From positions 1,240,001 through 1,304,000 of the forward strand of contig NZ_CP025030.1 of NCBI RefSeq assembly GCF_002812705.1: a stretch of 64,000 bases of DNA, written 5' to 3'. The translations under genes were made by a program, and so were the position numbers. Source of the stretch: Achromobacter spanius (lineage in GTDB: Bacteria > Pseudomonadota > Gammaproteobacteria > Burkholderiales > Burkholderiaceae_B). Below the pieces are notes generated by a model. The model ran no database searches and was not told the origin of the DNA. It saw nothing but the letters and a program-made list of their open reading frames with translations. Shown in pieces: positions 1 through 9,480 of this stretch (its first letter is position 1; each line of letters opens with the position of its first letter).

Positions 1-639
1 TCGGGCGGCACCTTGTATCTGGATGAAGTGGCCGAGCTGACGCCCAGAGCGCAAGCCGCCCTGTTGCGAGTGCTGGAAAATGGAGAGTATCGACCCTTGG
101 GCGAGGCTTCGAGCCGCCAGACGAATTGCCGAATACTTGCCAGCACCTGCGCGGACCTGGAAGCGGCAATCGCGCAGGGAACGTTTCGCGCCGACCTCTT
201 TTATCGGCTAGCCGTGGCACGGATTGCGACCTTGCCGCTCAGAAACCGGCCGGCGGCGATCGACGTGCTGGCAGGCGTCTTATTGGATGAGCAACACACG
301 TCGGGCATCACGTTTTCGGCGGACGCCACGCAGGCGATGCATGACCATGCCTGGCCCGGCAATATCCGGGAAATGAAGAACCGGATCGCGCGCGGCCTCG
401 TCATGATGGAGGGCACCACGCTACATGCCAGCGACCTGTTCCCGGAAAGACGGCTTACGGAACAACCGGATCTTGCCGCAACGCGCCTGGATGCCGAACA
501 ACGCGCCATCCAGCAAGCCATTTCCGAATCCGGCGGCCATATGGGATTGGCGGCCAAGCGGCTGGGAATTTCACGAACGACACTATGGAAAAAACTGCGC
601 GCCGGCCGTCAGGAAGGCGCCGATTCCGAGCCATACTGA
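1..639 (+). CDS. sigma-54 dependent activator, C-terminal part (cut by window edge)
   Basis: This is the C-terminal 212 residues of a bacterial enhancer-binding protein that remodels RNA polymerase-sigma54 by ATP hydrolysis. The reading frame is open from base 1. It begins at the Walker B region (GGTLYLDEV, where the family has GGTLFLDEI), followed by the R-finger/sensor stretch (FRADLFYRL) and sensor II (WPGNIREMKNRI, family WPGNVREL). It ends in a Fis-type helix-turn-helix (AAKRLGISRTTLWKKL). The N-terminal sensory domain lies outside the window, so the signal is unknown. Its last 31 bases overlap the end of the convergent CheB-CheR gene. Confident as to family; the target is unknown. Confidence 0.93.
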   Translation, partial: SGGTLYLDEVAELTPRAQAALLRVLENGEYRPLGEASSRQTNCRILASTCADLEAAIAQGTFRADLFYRLAVARIATLPLRNRPAAIDVLAGVLLDEQHTSGITFSADATQAMHDHAWPGNIREMKNRIARGLVMMEGTTLHASDLFPERRLTEQPDLAATRLDAEQRAIQQAISESGGHMGLAAKRLGISRTTLWKKLRAGRQEGADSEPY

Positions 640-3404
640 CTAGCGCTTGTGCCATCCAAAGGAATTTCAAGCAGCAGGTAATCGGTGGCGTCTCGGTGCT
701 CGATGCGCCATTCGACGTCGAGCATGTCTCGCACCTGCTCAAACGCCGACAGGCGATTGTCGAAACGCTTGTCGGCGTCGCCATCACCCAGCGTGGAGTG
801 CGCCACGGTTTGCACGATCGCGAACAAGCTGCGCGTGCGGCGTTGCAGATCGGCGATCAGCACGCGGTGGCGCCGCTCGACCTTGATGATGTCGGTGATG
901 TCGATGAACGTGACGACGACACCATCCACGCTGCTATCGGCGCCACTGTGCGGCACCATGCGCAGCAGATAGTGCTTTCCGTCCAGCGGGCTGGCGATGC
1001 GGCGTTCAACGGGCCGAAAGTCGGTATAGACCTGCTCGATATCGTTCGCAAACGCAGGCAGGTCGAAGCGGCTGGCCAAATCGGTAATGGGCCGGCCGCA
1101 GTCACCGGGCAGGATGTTGAACACATCGCTTATTGCAGGCGTGAAGCTGCGGATGATCAGGTTGCGGTCAAGGAACAACGTTGCGATGGCCGCCTTGTCG
1201 AACAGAACGTTCAGATCATTGTTGCAGCGGTCCAGCTCGTCGACCTTGCCGTGAAGTTCATCGTTGACCGTATGCAGCTCTTCGTTAAGCGAGACCAGTT
1301 CTTCCTTGGAGGCTTCCAGCTCTTCGTTGGCGGATTGCAGCTCTTCGTTGACCGACAGCAGCTCTTCATTGGACGCGCTCAATTCCTCCAGCGCGGCCTC
1401 GTATTCCTCAGCCATGGACTGCAAGCGTTCACGCGCTTGCAGCAGTTCGATTTCCACATGGCGGCCTGCGCCGTCTTGCGGTGCATTTTCTGGGGAATGG
1501 GCGCCGCCCTCGCTCTCCATGCCACGCTGAAAGAACAGGACCAGATATCGCGTTTCAGTGTCTCGCTGCCAGCACAAGGGCTCGACCTCGAGTGAGACCC
1601 GCTGCAAGCGTCCTTCGTCGTCTTCAAAGGCCACGCCCTCCCGTCGCGCGACCTTACCCGTCTCAGCCGCCTCGTGCAGCAAGGCGCGCAAATCCGGCCG
1701 CAGGCCCTTGCGAGCCAAGGCCAGTACTTGATGGCTGGGTACGCCCGCCTCGGCCTGCAGGAATTTTCCGGTGCCGTTCGAGTAATACAGCACGTCGCCA
1801 TTTCCGTTGATCACGACATGCGCGGGGGCATGCCGAGTCAGCACCTGGCGTTCGATCGCCGCGTGCAGCGTCGCGCCAACCGCATCACCTGGGCGGTGCG
1901 TGAAACTGGGCAGGCTGGCAGCCTGCAAGGGCCACGACGAGAACGCCAGGCGCGGCGCAACCGGTTGCCCGTTGCGCCGTTGAAAGATCCGGTGCTTGCG
2001 TTCAATGGCCTTGAACAAGCTGCCGACCTCGCCCGCGTCATCCGCCGCGCCAAGCACCAGAAAGCCATTGGGCTGCAACGAATAATGGAACGTCGGAATG
2101 ATCTGCTGTTGGGCCTGGCGATCAGAACAGATAAGCAGGTTGCGGCACGAAATCAGGTCGATTCGGGCGAAGGGCGGGTCACGTACCACGCCATGGGGCG
2201 CAAAGACGCACATGTCGCGCAGATGCTTGTTCACGACATAGCCGTCGCCGTCCGCAAGAAAGTGACGGTCACGCCGTTCTCGCGACATTCCTTCCAGCGA
2301 CTGGCCAGGGTATCTTGCCGCGCGCGCGGCAAGCAGCGCCCAGTCGTCCACATCGGTGGCGAACAAACGCACACGAGGCGGCGCCGCCATGGTGTCCATG
2401 TATTCGCGCAACAGCATGGCCAGCGAATAGGCCTCTTCGCCCGTGGCGCAGCCGGGCACCCATACCCGCACGGTATCCGTCGCCCCCCGGCCTTGCAGCA
2501 GTTCCGGAATAACCAGCCGGTTCAAGACGTCGAACGCCTCGGCGTCCTTGAAGAAGTTCGTGATGCCGACCGATAGATCTCGGAACAGCGCAATGGCCTC
2601 TTGGGGTTCTTGATTCAGATGGTCGATGTAGGCATCAACGGCGCCAAGCTGTTTGACCTGCATGCGGCGCCGCACACGGCGCATGAAATCCTGATCGCTG
2701 TAGCCACTGGAATCGTGGCCGATGCTGGCGCGCAGCAACTCCCGGATTTTCATGCGCGAAGCGCCCAAGCCGTCCGGATCACCCCCTTCTTGCGTGTCGG
2801 GACTCGCCTCGCCCCGCAGGGATAAGCCCACGCCAAGCTCGGTCAGCTTGCGCGCCATTTCGCTCGCGGGCAGCGCAAAATCGATCCACCCACTGGCGAT
2901 GGCGCTGGCCGGCATTTCAGGATTGACCGGGCCGTCTTCGTCCGTAGCCTGCGCCATGGTTAACCCGCCATACTCTTTGATGGCCTTGATGCCAAGCGTG
3001 CCGTCTGAATTCCCGCCGGACAACACCACGCCCGCCGCATAATCCAGGCAATCCTGCGCCAAGGCGGAAAAGAATAAATCAACAGGGCGGCGAACCGACA
3101 GATTCGCCGGACGCTTAATCACGCGCAAGCGCCGCTGGCCAATAGACATAAGGGCGTCGCGCGGCAGCAGATATACACAATTTGGTTCAAGCTGCTGATT
3201 ATCAACGCCGATCATCACCGCCAGCGAGGTGTGGCGCGCGATGGCGTCAAGCAGGTGTTGTTCGTGGCCAGAACTTAAATGGGAAACCACCACGAAGGCC
3301 ATGCCGGGATTCAGGGGCACGCCACGGAAAAACGCTTCCAATGCCTGGATTCCGCCGCCGGACGCGCCGAGACCCACGATGGGAAATTCCGTTCGCAGCA
3401 TCAT
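609..3404 (-). CDS. CheB-CheR fusion with coiled coil, PAS and degenerate HWE-type segment
   Basis: Fused chemoreceptor methylesterase and methyltransferase, about 931 aa. The CheB part carries S15 (GLGASGGG), H42 (VVSHLSSGH) and D134 (SGGNSDGT), the expected triad. CheR follows at roughly 210-460, with the SAM-binding motif VWVPGCATGEEAYS and the pocket motif ISCRNLLI. A long Glu-rich coiled coil (about 630-700, repeated NEEL units) leads into a PAS domain ending VVVTFIDITD. The last ~90 residues resemble the start of an HWE kinase dimerisation domain, but the phospho-acceptor His is Arg (DLQRRTRS where the family has ELxHRVKN) and no ATPase domain follows. An upstream TTG would add nine residues; the ATG pair at 3399-3404 follows AGAGG and is preferred. 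Such proteins are thought to act in signalling rather than classical chemotaxis. Confidence 0.92.
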   Translation of the reverse strand: MMLRTEFPIVGLGASGGGIQALEAFFRGVPLNPGMAFVVVSHLSSGHEQHLLDAIARHTSLAVMIGVDNQQLEPNCVYLLPRDALMSIGQRRLRVIKRPANLSVRRPVDLFFSALAQDCLDYAAGVVLSGGNSDGTLGIKAIKEYGGLTMAQATDEDGPVNPEMPASAIASGWIDFALPASEMARKLTELGVGLSLRGEASPDTQEGGDPDGLGASRMKIRELLRASIGHDSSGYSDQDFMRRVRRRMQVKQLGAVDAYIDHLNQEPQEAIALFRDLSVGITNFFKDAEAFDVLNRLVIPELLQGRGATDTVRVWVPGCATGEEAYSLAMLLREYMDTMAAPPRVRLFATDVDDWALLAARAARYPGQSLEGMSRERRDRHFLADGDGYVVNKHLRDMCVFAPHGVVRDPPFARIDLISCRNLLICSDRQAQQQIIPTFHYSLQPNGFLVLGAADDAGEVGSLFKAIERKHRIFQRRNGQPVAPRLAFSSWPLQAASLPSFTHRPGDAVGATLHAAIERQVLTRHAPAHVVINGNGDVLYYSNGTGKFLQAEAGVPSHQVLALARKGLRPDLRALLHEAAETGKVARREGVAFEDDEGRLQRVSLEVEPLCWQRDTETRYLVLFFQRGMESEGGAHSPENAPQDGAGRHVEIELLQARERLQSMAEEYEAALEELSASNEELLSVNEELQSANEELEASKEELVSLNEELHTVNDELHGKVDELDRCNNDLNVLFDKAAIATLFLDRNLIIRSFTPAISDVFNILPGDCGRPITDLASRFDLPAFANDIEQVYTDFRPVERRIASPLDGKHYLLRMVPHSGADSSVDGVVVTFIDITDIIKVERRHRVLIADLQRRTRSLFAIVQTVAHSTLGDGDADKRFDNRLSAFEQVRDMLDVEWRIEHRDATDYLLLEIPLDGTSASQYGSESAPS

Positions 3405-3598
3405 GTCCCTCTGGCCAAGCCGGCCTGGCAAACAGCATATTGGGTGTCACATGCAAGGCAAGGGATACGCATTAACCCCTGGCGTCAACATTACCATGGG
3501 CAATTACGCTTTGATACGGGTTAAGCCATATGGCTCGGGTGAGTCCTAATACCCTTTTCAGACAAGCAAAAACACGAACTAAATAATCCCCGATAACC

Positions 3599-4075
3599 CT
3601 ACTGGCGTTTTTCTGTGCCGGGTGGCACCAGGCCGCGGCGTTCGATGGGGGTAGAGAAAATAATGGAAGTCCGTGTTTCTCCGTATCCGTTGATGGTCCC
3701 GATAAAACGCTCAAGATCCATCAAACCCGTTGCGACCACGGTCATCAGATAGGAATCGGCCCCGGCCACATGGTGGCACTCAAGCACTTCGGGTGCGTGG
3801 CGCAGCCGGTCAAGCAGGGCTTTCTTGCCGGGCTGTGTCGCGGTGATCCCCACAATCGCCTTTACGGGGTAGCCCACTTGCGCCGCATCCACCTCAAGGG
3901 TGAATCGCTGCGCAATGCCGGCATCCTGCAACCGCTTGAGCCGTTCCGCCGTTGCCGCAACCGACAAGCCGGCGGCCTCGGCAAGGGTCTTCAGTGGCGC
4001 GCGCGCGTCAAGCTGAAGGGCGCGCAGCAAGCGCCACGCCACGTCATCCAGTTCATTTTTATCCGTTCTTGCCAT
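3599..4075 (-). CDS. Lrp/AsnC family transcriptional regulator
   Basis: 158 aa, the normal length for the family. An N-terminal winged HTH (LKTLAEAAGLSVAATAERLKRLQDAGI) is followed by the ligand-binding RAM/AsnC domain (HHVAGADSYLMTVVA, with the conserved G-D-Y-like turn as GADSY). Lrp-type proteins bind amino acids and often control a divergently transcribed exporter. Here a LysE-family exporter starts 118 bp away on the opposite strand, so it is the likely target. The AT-rich gap between them presumably holds the operators. Start ATG at 4075. Confidence 0.93.
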   Translation of the reverse strand: MARTDKNELDDVAWRLLRALQLDARAPLKTLAEAAGLSVAATAERLKRLQDAGIAQRFTLEVDAAQVGYPVKAIVGITATQPGKKALLDRLRHAPEVLECHHVAGADSYLMTVVATGLMDLERFIGTINGYGETRTSIIFSTPIERRGLVPPGTEKRQ

Positions 4076-4193
4076 GGCGCGCTTCTACCAGAAAACCGAC
4101 GGCTAAATTTAGCATTCACCGGAATAATGCGCTGTATCTGGCAATGGGACCGACGGGATAATCGATTCTTCTTATTGCGAATCCCGATGCGGC

Positions 4194-4814
4194 ATGCTCG
4201 ACATCCAGCACTACGGCAGTTTTATCCTCGCCATCCTGGTATTCCAGGCCATTCCCGGCGCGGGCACCATCGCCATCCTGGACGCCACGGCGCGCCATGG
4301 CAAAAGCGCCGGCATGGCCGCGGTGTTGGGCACCATCGCGGGCGACTTTCTGTTCATGGTCGCGGCGGCGGCGGGCCTGGCCGCGATCATGCGGACGCAT
4401 CCGCTGGTCTTTCAAGGCCTGCAATGGGCGGGAGTCGCGTATCTGCTATGGCTGGGCGCGCAACTCATCCGCACACGCCCAAATACGCAGGATCAGGAAC
4501 GCGGACGCGACCGATCACCCTGGGTGTACTGTCGCCGGGCGTTCATGGTGAGCCTGACCAACCCCAAGGTGATCCTGTTCTTCGTCGCGTTCTTTCCCCT
4601 GTTTCTTAAACCGGCGGCATCCCCGGTAACGCTGGCGGTGATGATGCTGCACGTGACCGTGCTAAGCCTGCTCTATCAAAGCGCCTTGGTGCTGATCGGA
4701 AACGCCCTGGCCTTGCGCCTTGCGACGTTTCCAAGCGCCAGGCTGCTGGCAACGCGGTTTGCCGGCCTGGCGCTGGTCGGCCTGAGTATCCAACTGGCTG
4801 CTGGCGTCGCTTAG
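4194..4814 (+). CDS. LysE/RhtB family amino-acid exporter
   Basis: 206-aa inner-membrane protein with about six hydrophobic segments. It shows the LysE-family start (FQAIPGAGTIAILDATARHGKSAG, related to PGP...ARHGRRAG) and the conserved central motif F.VSLTNPKVILFFVAFFP. Members export amino acids or homoserine-like metabolites. Divergence from an Lrp-type regulator supports amino-acid-induced efflux. No strong ribosome-binding site precedes the ATG at 4194. The substrate cannot be read from the sequence. Confidence 0.92.
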   Translation: MLDIQHYGSFILAILVFQAIPGAGTIAILDATARHGKSAGMAAVLGTIAGDFLFMVAAAAGLAAIMRTHPLVFQGLQWAGVAYLLWLGAQLIRTRPNTQDQERGRDRSPWVYCRRAFMVSLTNPKVILFFVAFFPLFLKPAASPVTLAVMMLHVTVLSLLYQSALVLIGNALALRLATFPSARLLATRFAGLALVGLSIQLAAGVA

Positions 4815-4845
4815 GCGCCACGGCAGGTGAACAGGGGCCGGGAAG

Positions 4846-5250
4846 CTAGCCCGCCTGGATCATCTTCCACCCATTGCCGGCCGGGTCGCGGAAACCGGCA
4901 TCGACGCTGCCGTAGCGGTCCGTGGGCTCTTGGGTGAACTCAACGCCCAGCGCCTGCAACCTGGCATGGCTGGCGCGGCAGTCTGCCACCGACAACACCA
5001 GCGGCGGCATGGCGCCCTTGGCAACCATGGCGTGCAGGGTCTGCGCGGTGGCGTCGTCATGGACGGGCGGGCCGGGCTTGAACAGGCCAAGCTGAAACGA
5101 GGGCTGGTCCGGATGCTGGATGGTCAGCCAGCGGTAGTCGCCATTGCGCACATCCGTGTGAACGCGAAAGCCCAATTTTTCGACGTAGAACGCCAGCGCT
5201 TCGTCCTGATCGTTTACGTACAAGCCGACAACATTGATTCCTTCGTTCAT
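4846..5250 (-). CDS. VOC (glyoxalase/bleomycin-resistance fold) protein
   Basis: 134 aa, one vicinal-oxygen-chelate domain of two beta-alpha-beta-beta-beta modules: INVVGLYVNDQDEALAFYVEKLGF at the start and FRDPAGNGWKMIQ at the end, the usual FxDPxGN signature. Possible metal ligands are the C-terminal Asp/Glu positions and the His in TIQHPDQ. The ATG overlaps the stop of the upstream AraC-type gene by 4 bp (ATGA), and a strong AAGGAGG lies just before it, so the two are co-translated. Substrate unknown. Confidence 0.88.
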   Translation of the reverse strand: MNEGINVVGLYVNDQDEALAFYVEKLGFRVHTDVRNGDYRWLTIQHPDQPSFQLGLFKPGPPVHDDATAQTLHAMVAKGAMPPLVLSVADCRASHARLQALGVEFTQEPTDRYGSVDAGFRDPAGNGWKMIQAG

Positions 5251-5789
5251 GACTCCTCCTTGGTGGATTCACGCAATGTAGCGGCGGCGGCGCGACGGCG
5301 CTTCTCCAAAACTGCGCTGTCCAAGTCGGGGCGTTGCGCGGCCTTGACCACACAGGCCGGGACCCGGGCAAGTTCCTCGGGCTGGGCCTGAAGCTGGGCG
5401 CGCATCCCCCCTGGGCTAAGCCCGGTAACGTCATGGAAGATGCGGCCGAAGGTACCCAAACTTTGCCAACCGGTCTCGAACGCGATCGCCGTAATGCTCA
5501 TGTCGGTATCCCGCAACAGGGCGATGGCGCGCTCGATCCGGCGTGTCAGCAAGTAGCGGTGCGGTGGAAGCCCGAAGGCGCGCTTGAACGAGCGCGCGAA
5601 ATAGGCTTGGGATACACCGCTGACTTCGGCCAGACGGCTGACCGGCCAAGCCTCGGCGGACGCCGCGTCCATGCGGTCCTTGGCCCGCAGCAGGCGGCGC
5701 AGCAGCGCCGCATCCTCCAACGGACGGGATGCGTCCATTACCGAGGCGGCGGCAAGCGGCTGCGGATCACTGACGGCGTGGATGGTCAT
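5247..5789 (-). CDS. AraC family transcriptional regulator (compact)
   Basis: 180 aa from the ATG at 5789; longer in-frame extensions lie inside the upstream channel gene and look non-coding. Nearly all of it is the C-terminal double HTH: VSRLAEVSGVSQAYFARSFKRAFGLPPHRYLLTRRIERA and a second helix pair MSITAIAFETGWQSLGTFGRIFHDVTG. It lacks the N-terminal cupin sensor, so any ligand sensing must be separate. It overlaps the 3' end of the MscS-type gene by 23 bp and is coupled by ATGA to the VOC gene, implying one transcript. AraC-VOC pairs of this form are common. Confidence 0.9.
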   Translation of the reverse strand: MTIHAVSDPQPLAAASVMDASRPLEDAALLRRLLRAKDRMDAASAEAWPVSRLAEVSGVSQAYFARSFKRAFGLPPHRYLLTRRIERAIALLRDTDMSITAIAFETGWQSLGTFGRIFHDVTGLSPGGMRAQLQAQPEELARVPACVVKAAQRPDLDSAVLEKRRRAAAATLRESTKEES

Positions 5790-8289
5790 GGGTGCCTGGC
5801 GACTCCGGATCAAGATCCAGATCCGCTTCCTCGCGCGCCTCCAGCTCGTTGCCCAGCACCTCGGCGGCATCGTCGCCGCTGGTTTCCGGCGTCAGGCGGC
5901 GGCGCGTGTGGCCCGCGGCCCGGGCGTCTTCGCCCTCGTCGGGGCGCTCGGCTTGCAACGCCACGTTCGCCACAGGCGCATAGCCCCGCTTGTCCTGGCC
6001 GAAGTAAACCACCGTGTGCGGGTAGGGCAGCTCGATGCCGGCGGCGTCGAAGTGCTTTTTAAGCAGCCGGTTGTAGCCGCGCTGCACGGCCCATTGCATG
6101 CCCGGCGTGGTCTTGATCAGGATGCGGATGGTCACGCCCTTGTCGTTGACCGCCGTGACGCCGGCAATGGTGATCTCTTCCAGAATTTCCGGACCCAGCA
6201 CCGAATCCGTCATCAGCTCGGCAAAGGCCGCGCGCAGATGCTCGATGGCGTCGTCCACGCTTTCGCGATGCGCGATCGTGTATTCGCCCAGGTGGTACGA
6301 GAAGTCACGCATGTGGTTGGCCACCACGTCCACCGACGAGAACGGCACCAGGTGATAGCCGCCGTCCAGCGTGCGGATGCCCACCGAACGTATCGTCATC
6401 TTCTCGACCGTGCCGAACACGCCCGCCACCTGCACCACGTCGTTCTCGTTCATGCCGTTTTCAAGCTGGATGAAGACACCGGTGATGATGTCCTGCACCA
6501 GCTTCTGCGCGCCAAAACCGATCGCCAGGCCCACCACCCCGGCGCCGGCGATCAGCGGGCCCACGTCGATTCCGATCTGCGACAGCAGCACCATCAGCGT
6601 CATCGTCACAATGACGATCAACGCGGCATTGCGAAACAGCGCCAGCAGGGTACGTTCCCGCGCGGTGGGCATGCCGCGCCCCTCGCTCTGGCTCAGGCGG
6701 TGTTCGATGACGCTTGCGATAACCGTCCAGACCAGCGCCGCGATCAGCAGCACGATGACGATGTTAAGCACCACCTTGATGGCCGCGCCTCCGGCATCCG
6801 AGGCCAGCCAGCTAGACAGGTCAAACGCCTGCCAGGCGTCAAGAATAAGCAGCACCGCGACGATGCGGATGATCCATCCCAGCACTTTCAGCAGGGCCGG
6901 CACATAGGCGTTGACGCGCGTCTCCAGCATCGGCAGGCGCCGCCGCAGGTCGGCTGACAACACGATGGGCTTGGCCAGTACGGTGTTTACCAACAGCACC
7001 AACAGGCTGCTCACGCCGATCACCAGCAAGGTCTGCGCGGTGGCGCGGGCCATGAAGGGCAGCGCATTGGTGGGGTCGATCTGGCTGACCACCAGCAGGA
7101 CGGTGAAGTACCCGATACCCAGCACGTGCCACACGCGCGACAGAAAGTGCAGCCGCGATCCCATGAACGTGGCCGCATTGGCGGCGCGTCGGCTAAGGCG
7201 TTCGCGTACCGACTGGCGGTTCTGCCAGATGACGCGCACCGCGTACACGTACACCGCCAGCATGATGACCATGTTGGCCAGGCGACCCAGGGCGGGCGAC
7301 AGCGTGGCCGAGATCACGGGGTCTATCAGCAGCGTGCCATAGCCCGCCGCCGCCACCACGCGCACCAGCCAGCCGTTCCAGTACTTGGCCAGTTCGTCGG
7401 ACATGGGCAGAAGACGCAGGTGCGGATGCCGCACCGCGAACACCGTGCGGATCAGCACCTTGACGATCTCCACCGCCACGAAGGCCTGCAGAAACACGGC
7501 CGCCAAGGGGTCCAGCGTGCCGCGCCCCGGCGTACCCCACAGGGCAGCCGCGCCGCCCGCCATGGCCGCCAGCAGAACGACGCCCGCGTCGATGGCCACC
7601 GCGCCGACGATGGCGCCGCCACGCCGATACAGCACGCGCATGGAGGCCGGCACGCCGCGCTTGGGCGGCGCGACGGGCTCGCCCGCGCCCTGATGCGCCA
7701 CCCAGCGATCGATGCGGGTGTAGATGCGCATGGCGATCATCCGCAACAGCAGGAAGGCAATGATGGTGGCCACGGCGGCCAATGTCAGCGGCAGCAAGGC
7801 CTGGCCCGCCGTGCCGCTGTCCATGCGCAGGCTGCGCCCCGACGCCAGCACGCGCATATCGTCCACGCCTTGGCCCATGTCGGCGGCAACGCCGGTCAGG
7901 AAACGCTGCACGCCATCGGCCATGCGTGCCTGCAAACCGGGTACGGCGGGTTCGGCAGGCTCGGCCGCGCCTGCGGAGCGGGAGGCCGCCGGTTTGGTCC
8001 CCGACGCCTGCGTGCGCAACTCGTCCACCAGCGCTTTGCGCGCCTCGGGATTCTCCAACAGGTCGGCCAGCGCGGCGGGAGTCAGCGCCGAAGGGGGCGC
8101 AGCGGCTTCCTTGGCTGGCAGGGGCAACGCGGCCATGGCGGGGGCTTGCCACAGCATCGACAGGCAACTCAGCATCGCCGCCAGCAGCAGGGCCGCCAGC
8201 CAGGGTCTTTCTCGTCGGCGCCTCCAGAGACTGGCGGCATGGTTGCGGAACAGGGAAGACGCGGATGCTGTCGTTGCGGATAGAACCAC
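5767..8289 (-). CDS. MscS-family mechanosensitive channel, large multi-TM (YbiO-like)
   Basis: About 840 aa. The GTG at 8287-8289 is chosen because AGGAG stands eight bases upstream and a clean signal peptide follows (RRRRERPWLAALLLAAMLS...AMA); an ATG at 8376 would add 29 unlikely residues. After a periplasmic stretch come many membrane segments, then the MscS pore helix and beta domain (GAGVVGLAIGFGAQKLVQD, then FIQLENGMNENDVVQVAGVFGTVEKM). The arrangement resembles E. coli YbiO, a moderate-conductance channel that releases solutes on hypo-osmotic shock. The Asp/Glu-rich C-terminal tail (about 60 residues) is not part of the family core. Confidence 0.9.
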   Translation of the reverse strand: MVLSATTASASSLFRNHAASLWRRRRERPWLAALLLAAMLSCLSMLWQAPAMAALPLPAKEAAAPPSALTPAALADLLENPEARKALVDELRTQASGTKPAASRSAGAAEPAEPAVPGLQARMADGVQRFLTGVAADMGQGVDDMRVLASGRSLRMDSGTAGQALLPLTLAAVATIIAFLLLRMIAMRIYTRIDRWVAHQGAGEPVAPPKRGVPASMRVLYRRGGAIVGAVAIDAGVVLLAAMAGGAAALWGTPGRGTLDPLAAVFLQAFVAVEIVKVLIRTVFAVRHPHLRLLPMSDELAKYWNGWLVRVVAAAGYGTLLIDPVISATLSPALGRLANMVIMLAVYVYAVRVIWQNRQSVRERLSRRAANAATFMGSRLHFLSRVWHVLGIGYFTVLLVVSQIDPTNALPFMARATAQTLLVIGVSSLLVLLVNTVLAKPIVLSADLRRRLPMLETRVNAYVPALLKVLGWIIRIVAVLLILDAWQAFDLSSWLASDAGGAAIKVVLNIVIVLLIAALVWTVIASVIEHRLSQSEGRGMPTARERTLLALFRNAALIVIVTMTLMVLLSQIGIDVGPLIAGAGVVGLAIGFGAQKLVQDIITGVFIQLENGMNENDVVQVAGVFGTVEKMTIRSVGIRTLDGGYHLVPFSSVDVVANHMRDFSYHLGEYTIAHRESVDDAIEHLRAAFAELMTDSVLGPEILEEITIAGVTAVNDKGVTIRILIKTTPGMQWAVQRGYNRLLKKHFDAAGIELPYPHTVVYFGQDKRGYAPVANVALQAERPDEGEDARAAGHTRRRLTPETSGDDAAEVLGNELEAREEADLDLDPESPGTHDHPRRQ

Positions 8290-8452
8290 TAATAAATCTC
8301 CTATGCGATCAGGGCAGAAAATCGCGGCGCGCGATCGCGGTGGGGACGCCGGCAATTTCCAAATGATATCGCCCATGGAGCCGTCCCCTTGTTCGGCCTC
8401 CCCGGTTCCCCGCTCCGCAACGTCAAGTTTCAGCCTGCATCACGGCATCAGG

Positions 8453-8469
8453 AATTGCAGTCTGACGCC
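8453..8469. repeat. short dispersed motif AATTGCAGTCTGACGCC, copy 1
   Basis: A 17-base sequence that recurs at 13410-13426 with one substitution (A for G at position 15). It sits three bases past the stop codon of the quinone-oxidoreductase-like gene. I cannot name the family. Confidence 0.4.
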
Positions 8470-8472
8470 CTA

Positions 8473-9480
8473 TCAATTGCCATCCCCACCGGCATCCGAC
8501 ATCGTCAGAATGATTTTCCCAACGTTCTGAGACGACTCCATTCGGCGATGCGCGTCCGCTGCGCGTTCAAGCGGATAGGTGCTGTCAACCACGGGCACCA
8601 GACCCGCGCCGCTGGAAAAGCGGTCCAGCCAATGCTCGCGAAAGCGCTGCACCATCGCGTGCTTTTCAGTCTGCTGACGTGATTTCATGACAGTGCCGAA
8701 AATTTGCAGATGGCGATACAGGATGTCTTCCAGCGCAATGCTGACCTGGCCGCCGCCGCCCAGGATACCCACCTGAACCAGCCGCCCGCCGTTGGCCAGC
8801 GAGGCAATGTTGCGCGCAAAGTTGGGTGCGCCGATAAAGTCGATCACCACGTCCACGCCACGCTTCGATGTCCGCTCGGCCACGACCTGCGAAAAGTCCT
8901 GCGTGCGATAGTCGATGACGCAGTCGGCGCCCAGCTGCTGGACCTGCTCAAGCTTGCTGGCCTCGGCCGTGGCGTACACGGTGGCGCCCGTTGCCCGGGC
9001 AAGCTGCACCGCCGCCGACCCCACGCCGCCCGCTGCCGCGTGAATCAACACGGAATCACCCGCTTTCAGACGGCCCAGGTGCAGCATGGCTTCGTGCGCG
9101 GTGACGAACACTTCGGGAATGGCGGCCGCGTGGACGTAGTCCAGCTCCTGGGGAATGGGCAAGGCCATGCGCCAGTCCAGCCGGGCGACCTCCGCATATG
9201 CACCGCCACCCACCACGCCCATCACGCGATCGCCCGCCTTGAAGCCGCGTACGGCGCTGCCGGCTTGCAGCACTTCGCCCGCGATCTCCAGACCCATGAT
9301 GGTGGAGTCACCAAAATTCGGCCGGCCATAGCCGCCACGGCGGTGGGTCAGGTCGGCACGATTCACACCCGCTGCATGGACGCGCACGATAAGGTCATCG
9401 GGCCGCATGTCGGGCTGGGCCACGTCGGCCACCTGGAGCACATCCGCCTCGCCAAACTGTTCAAAAATAATCGCTTTCAT
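8473..9480 (-). CDS. zinc-independent quinone oxidoreductase-like MDR protein
   Basis: 335-aa medium-chain dehydrogenase/reductase of the QOR/PIG3 type. It has the N-terminal GroES-like fold (VHAAGVNRADLTHRRGGY) and the NADPH-binding motif AAAGGVGSAAVQLARATG. The structural and catalytic zinc cysteine cluster of alcohol dehydrogenases is absent. Such enzymes reduce quinones or activated enones with NADPH. Its ATG overlaps the stop of the carboxymuconolactone-decarboxylase-like gene (ATGA at 9477-9480), so it is the third gene of the operon begun by the aldehyde dehydrogenase. Confidence 0.93.
   Translation of the reverse strand: MKAIIFEQFGEADVLQVADVAQPDMRPDDLIVRVHAAGVNRADLTHRRGGYGRPNFGDSTIMGLEIAGEVLQAGSAVRGFKAGDRVMGVVGGGAYAEVARLDWRMALPIPQELDYVHAAAIPEVFVTAHEAMLHLGRLKAGDSVLIHAAAGGVGSAAVQLARATGATVYATAEASKLEQVQQLGADCVIDYRTQDFSQVVAERTSKRGVDVVIDFIGAPNFARNIASLANGGRLVQVGILGGGGQVSIALEDILYRHLQIFGTVMKSRQQTEKHAMVQRFREHWLDRFSSGAGLVPVVDSTYPLERAADAHRRMESSQNVGKIILTMSDAGGDGN

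Noticed and set aside
585-1595. 336-codon open frame on the plus strand
   Set aside because: It lies antisense to the coiled-coil/PAS part of the CheB-CheR gene; its low-complexity composition is what the complement of NEEL-type repeats in GC-rich DNA gives.
5671-8283. Two long plus-strand open frames (about 428 and 385 codons)
   Set aside because: Both are antisense to the AraC and MscS-type genes and are rich in His/Arg/Gln, typical shadow frames in GC-rich DNA.
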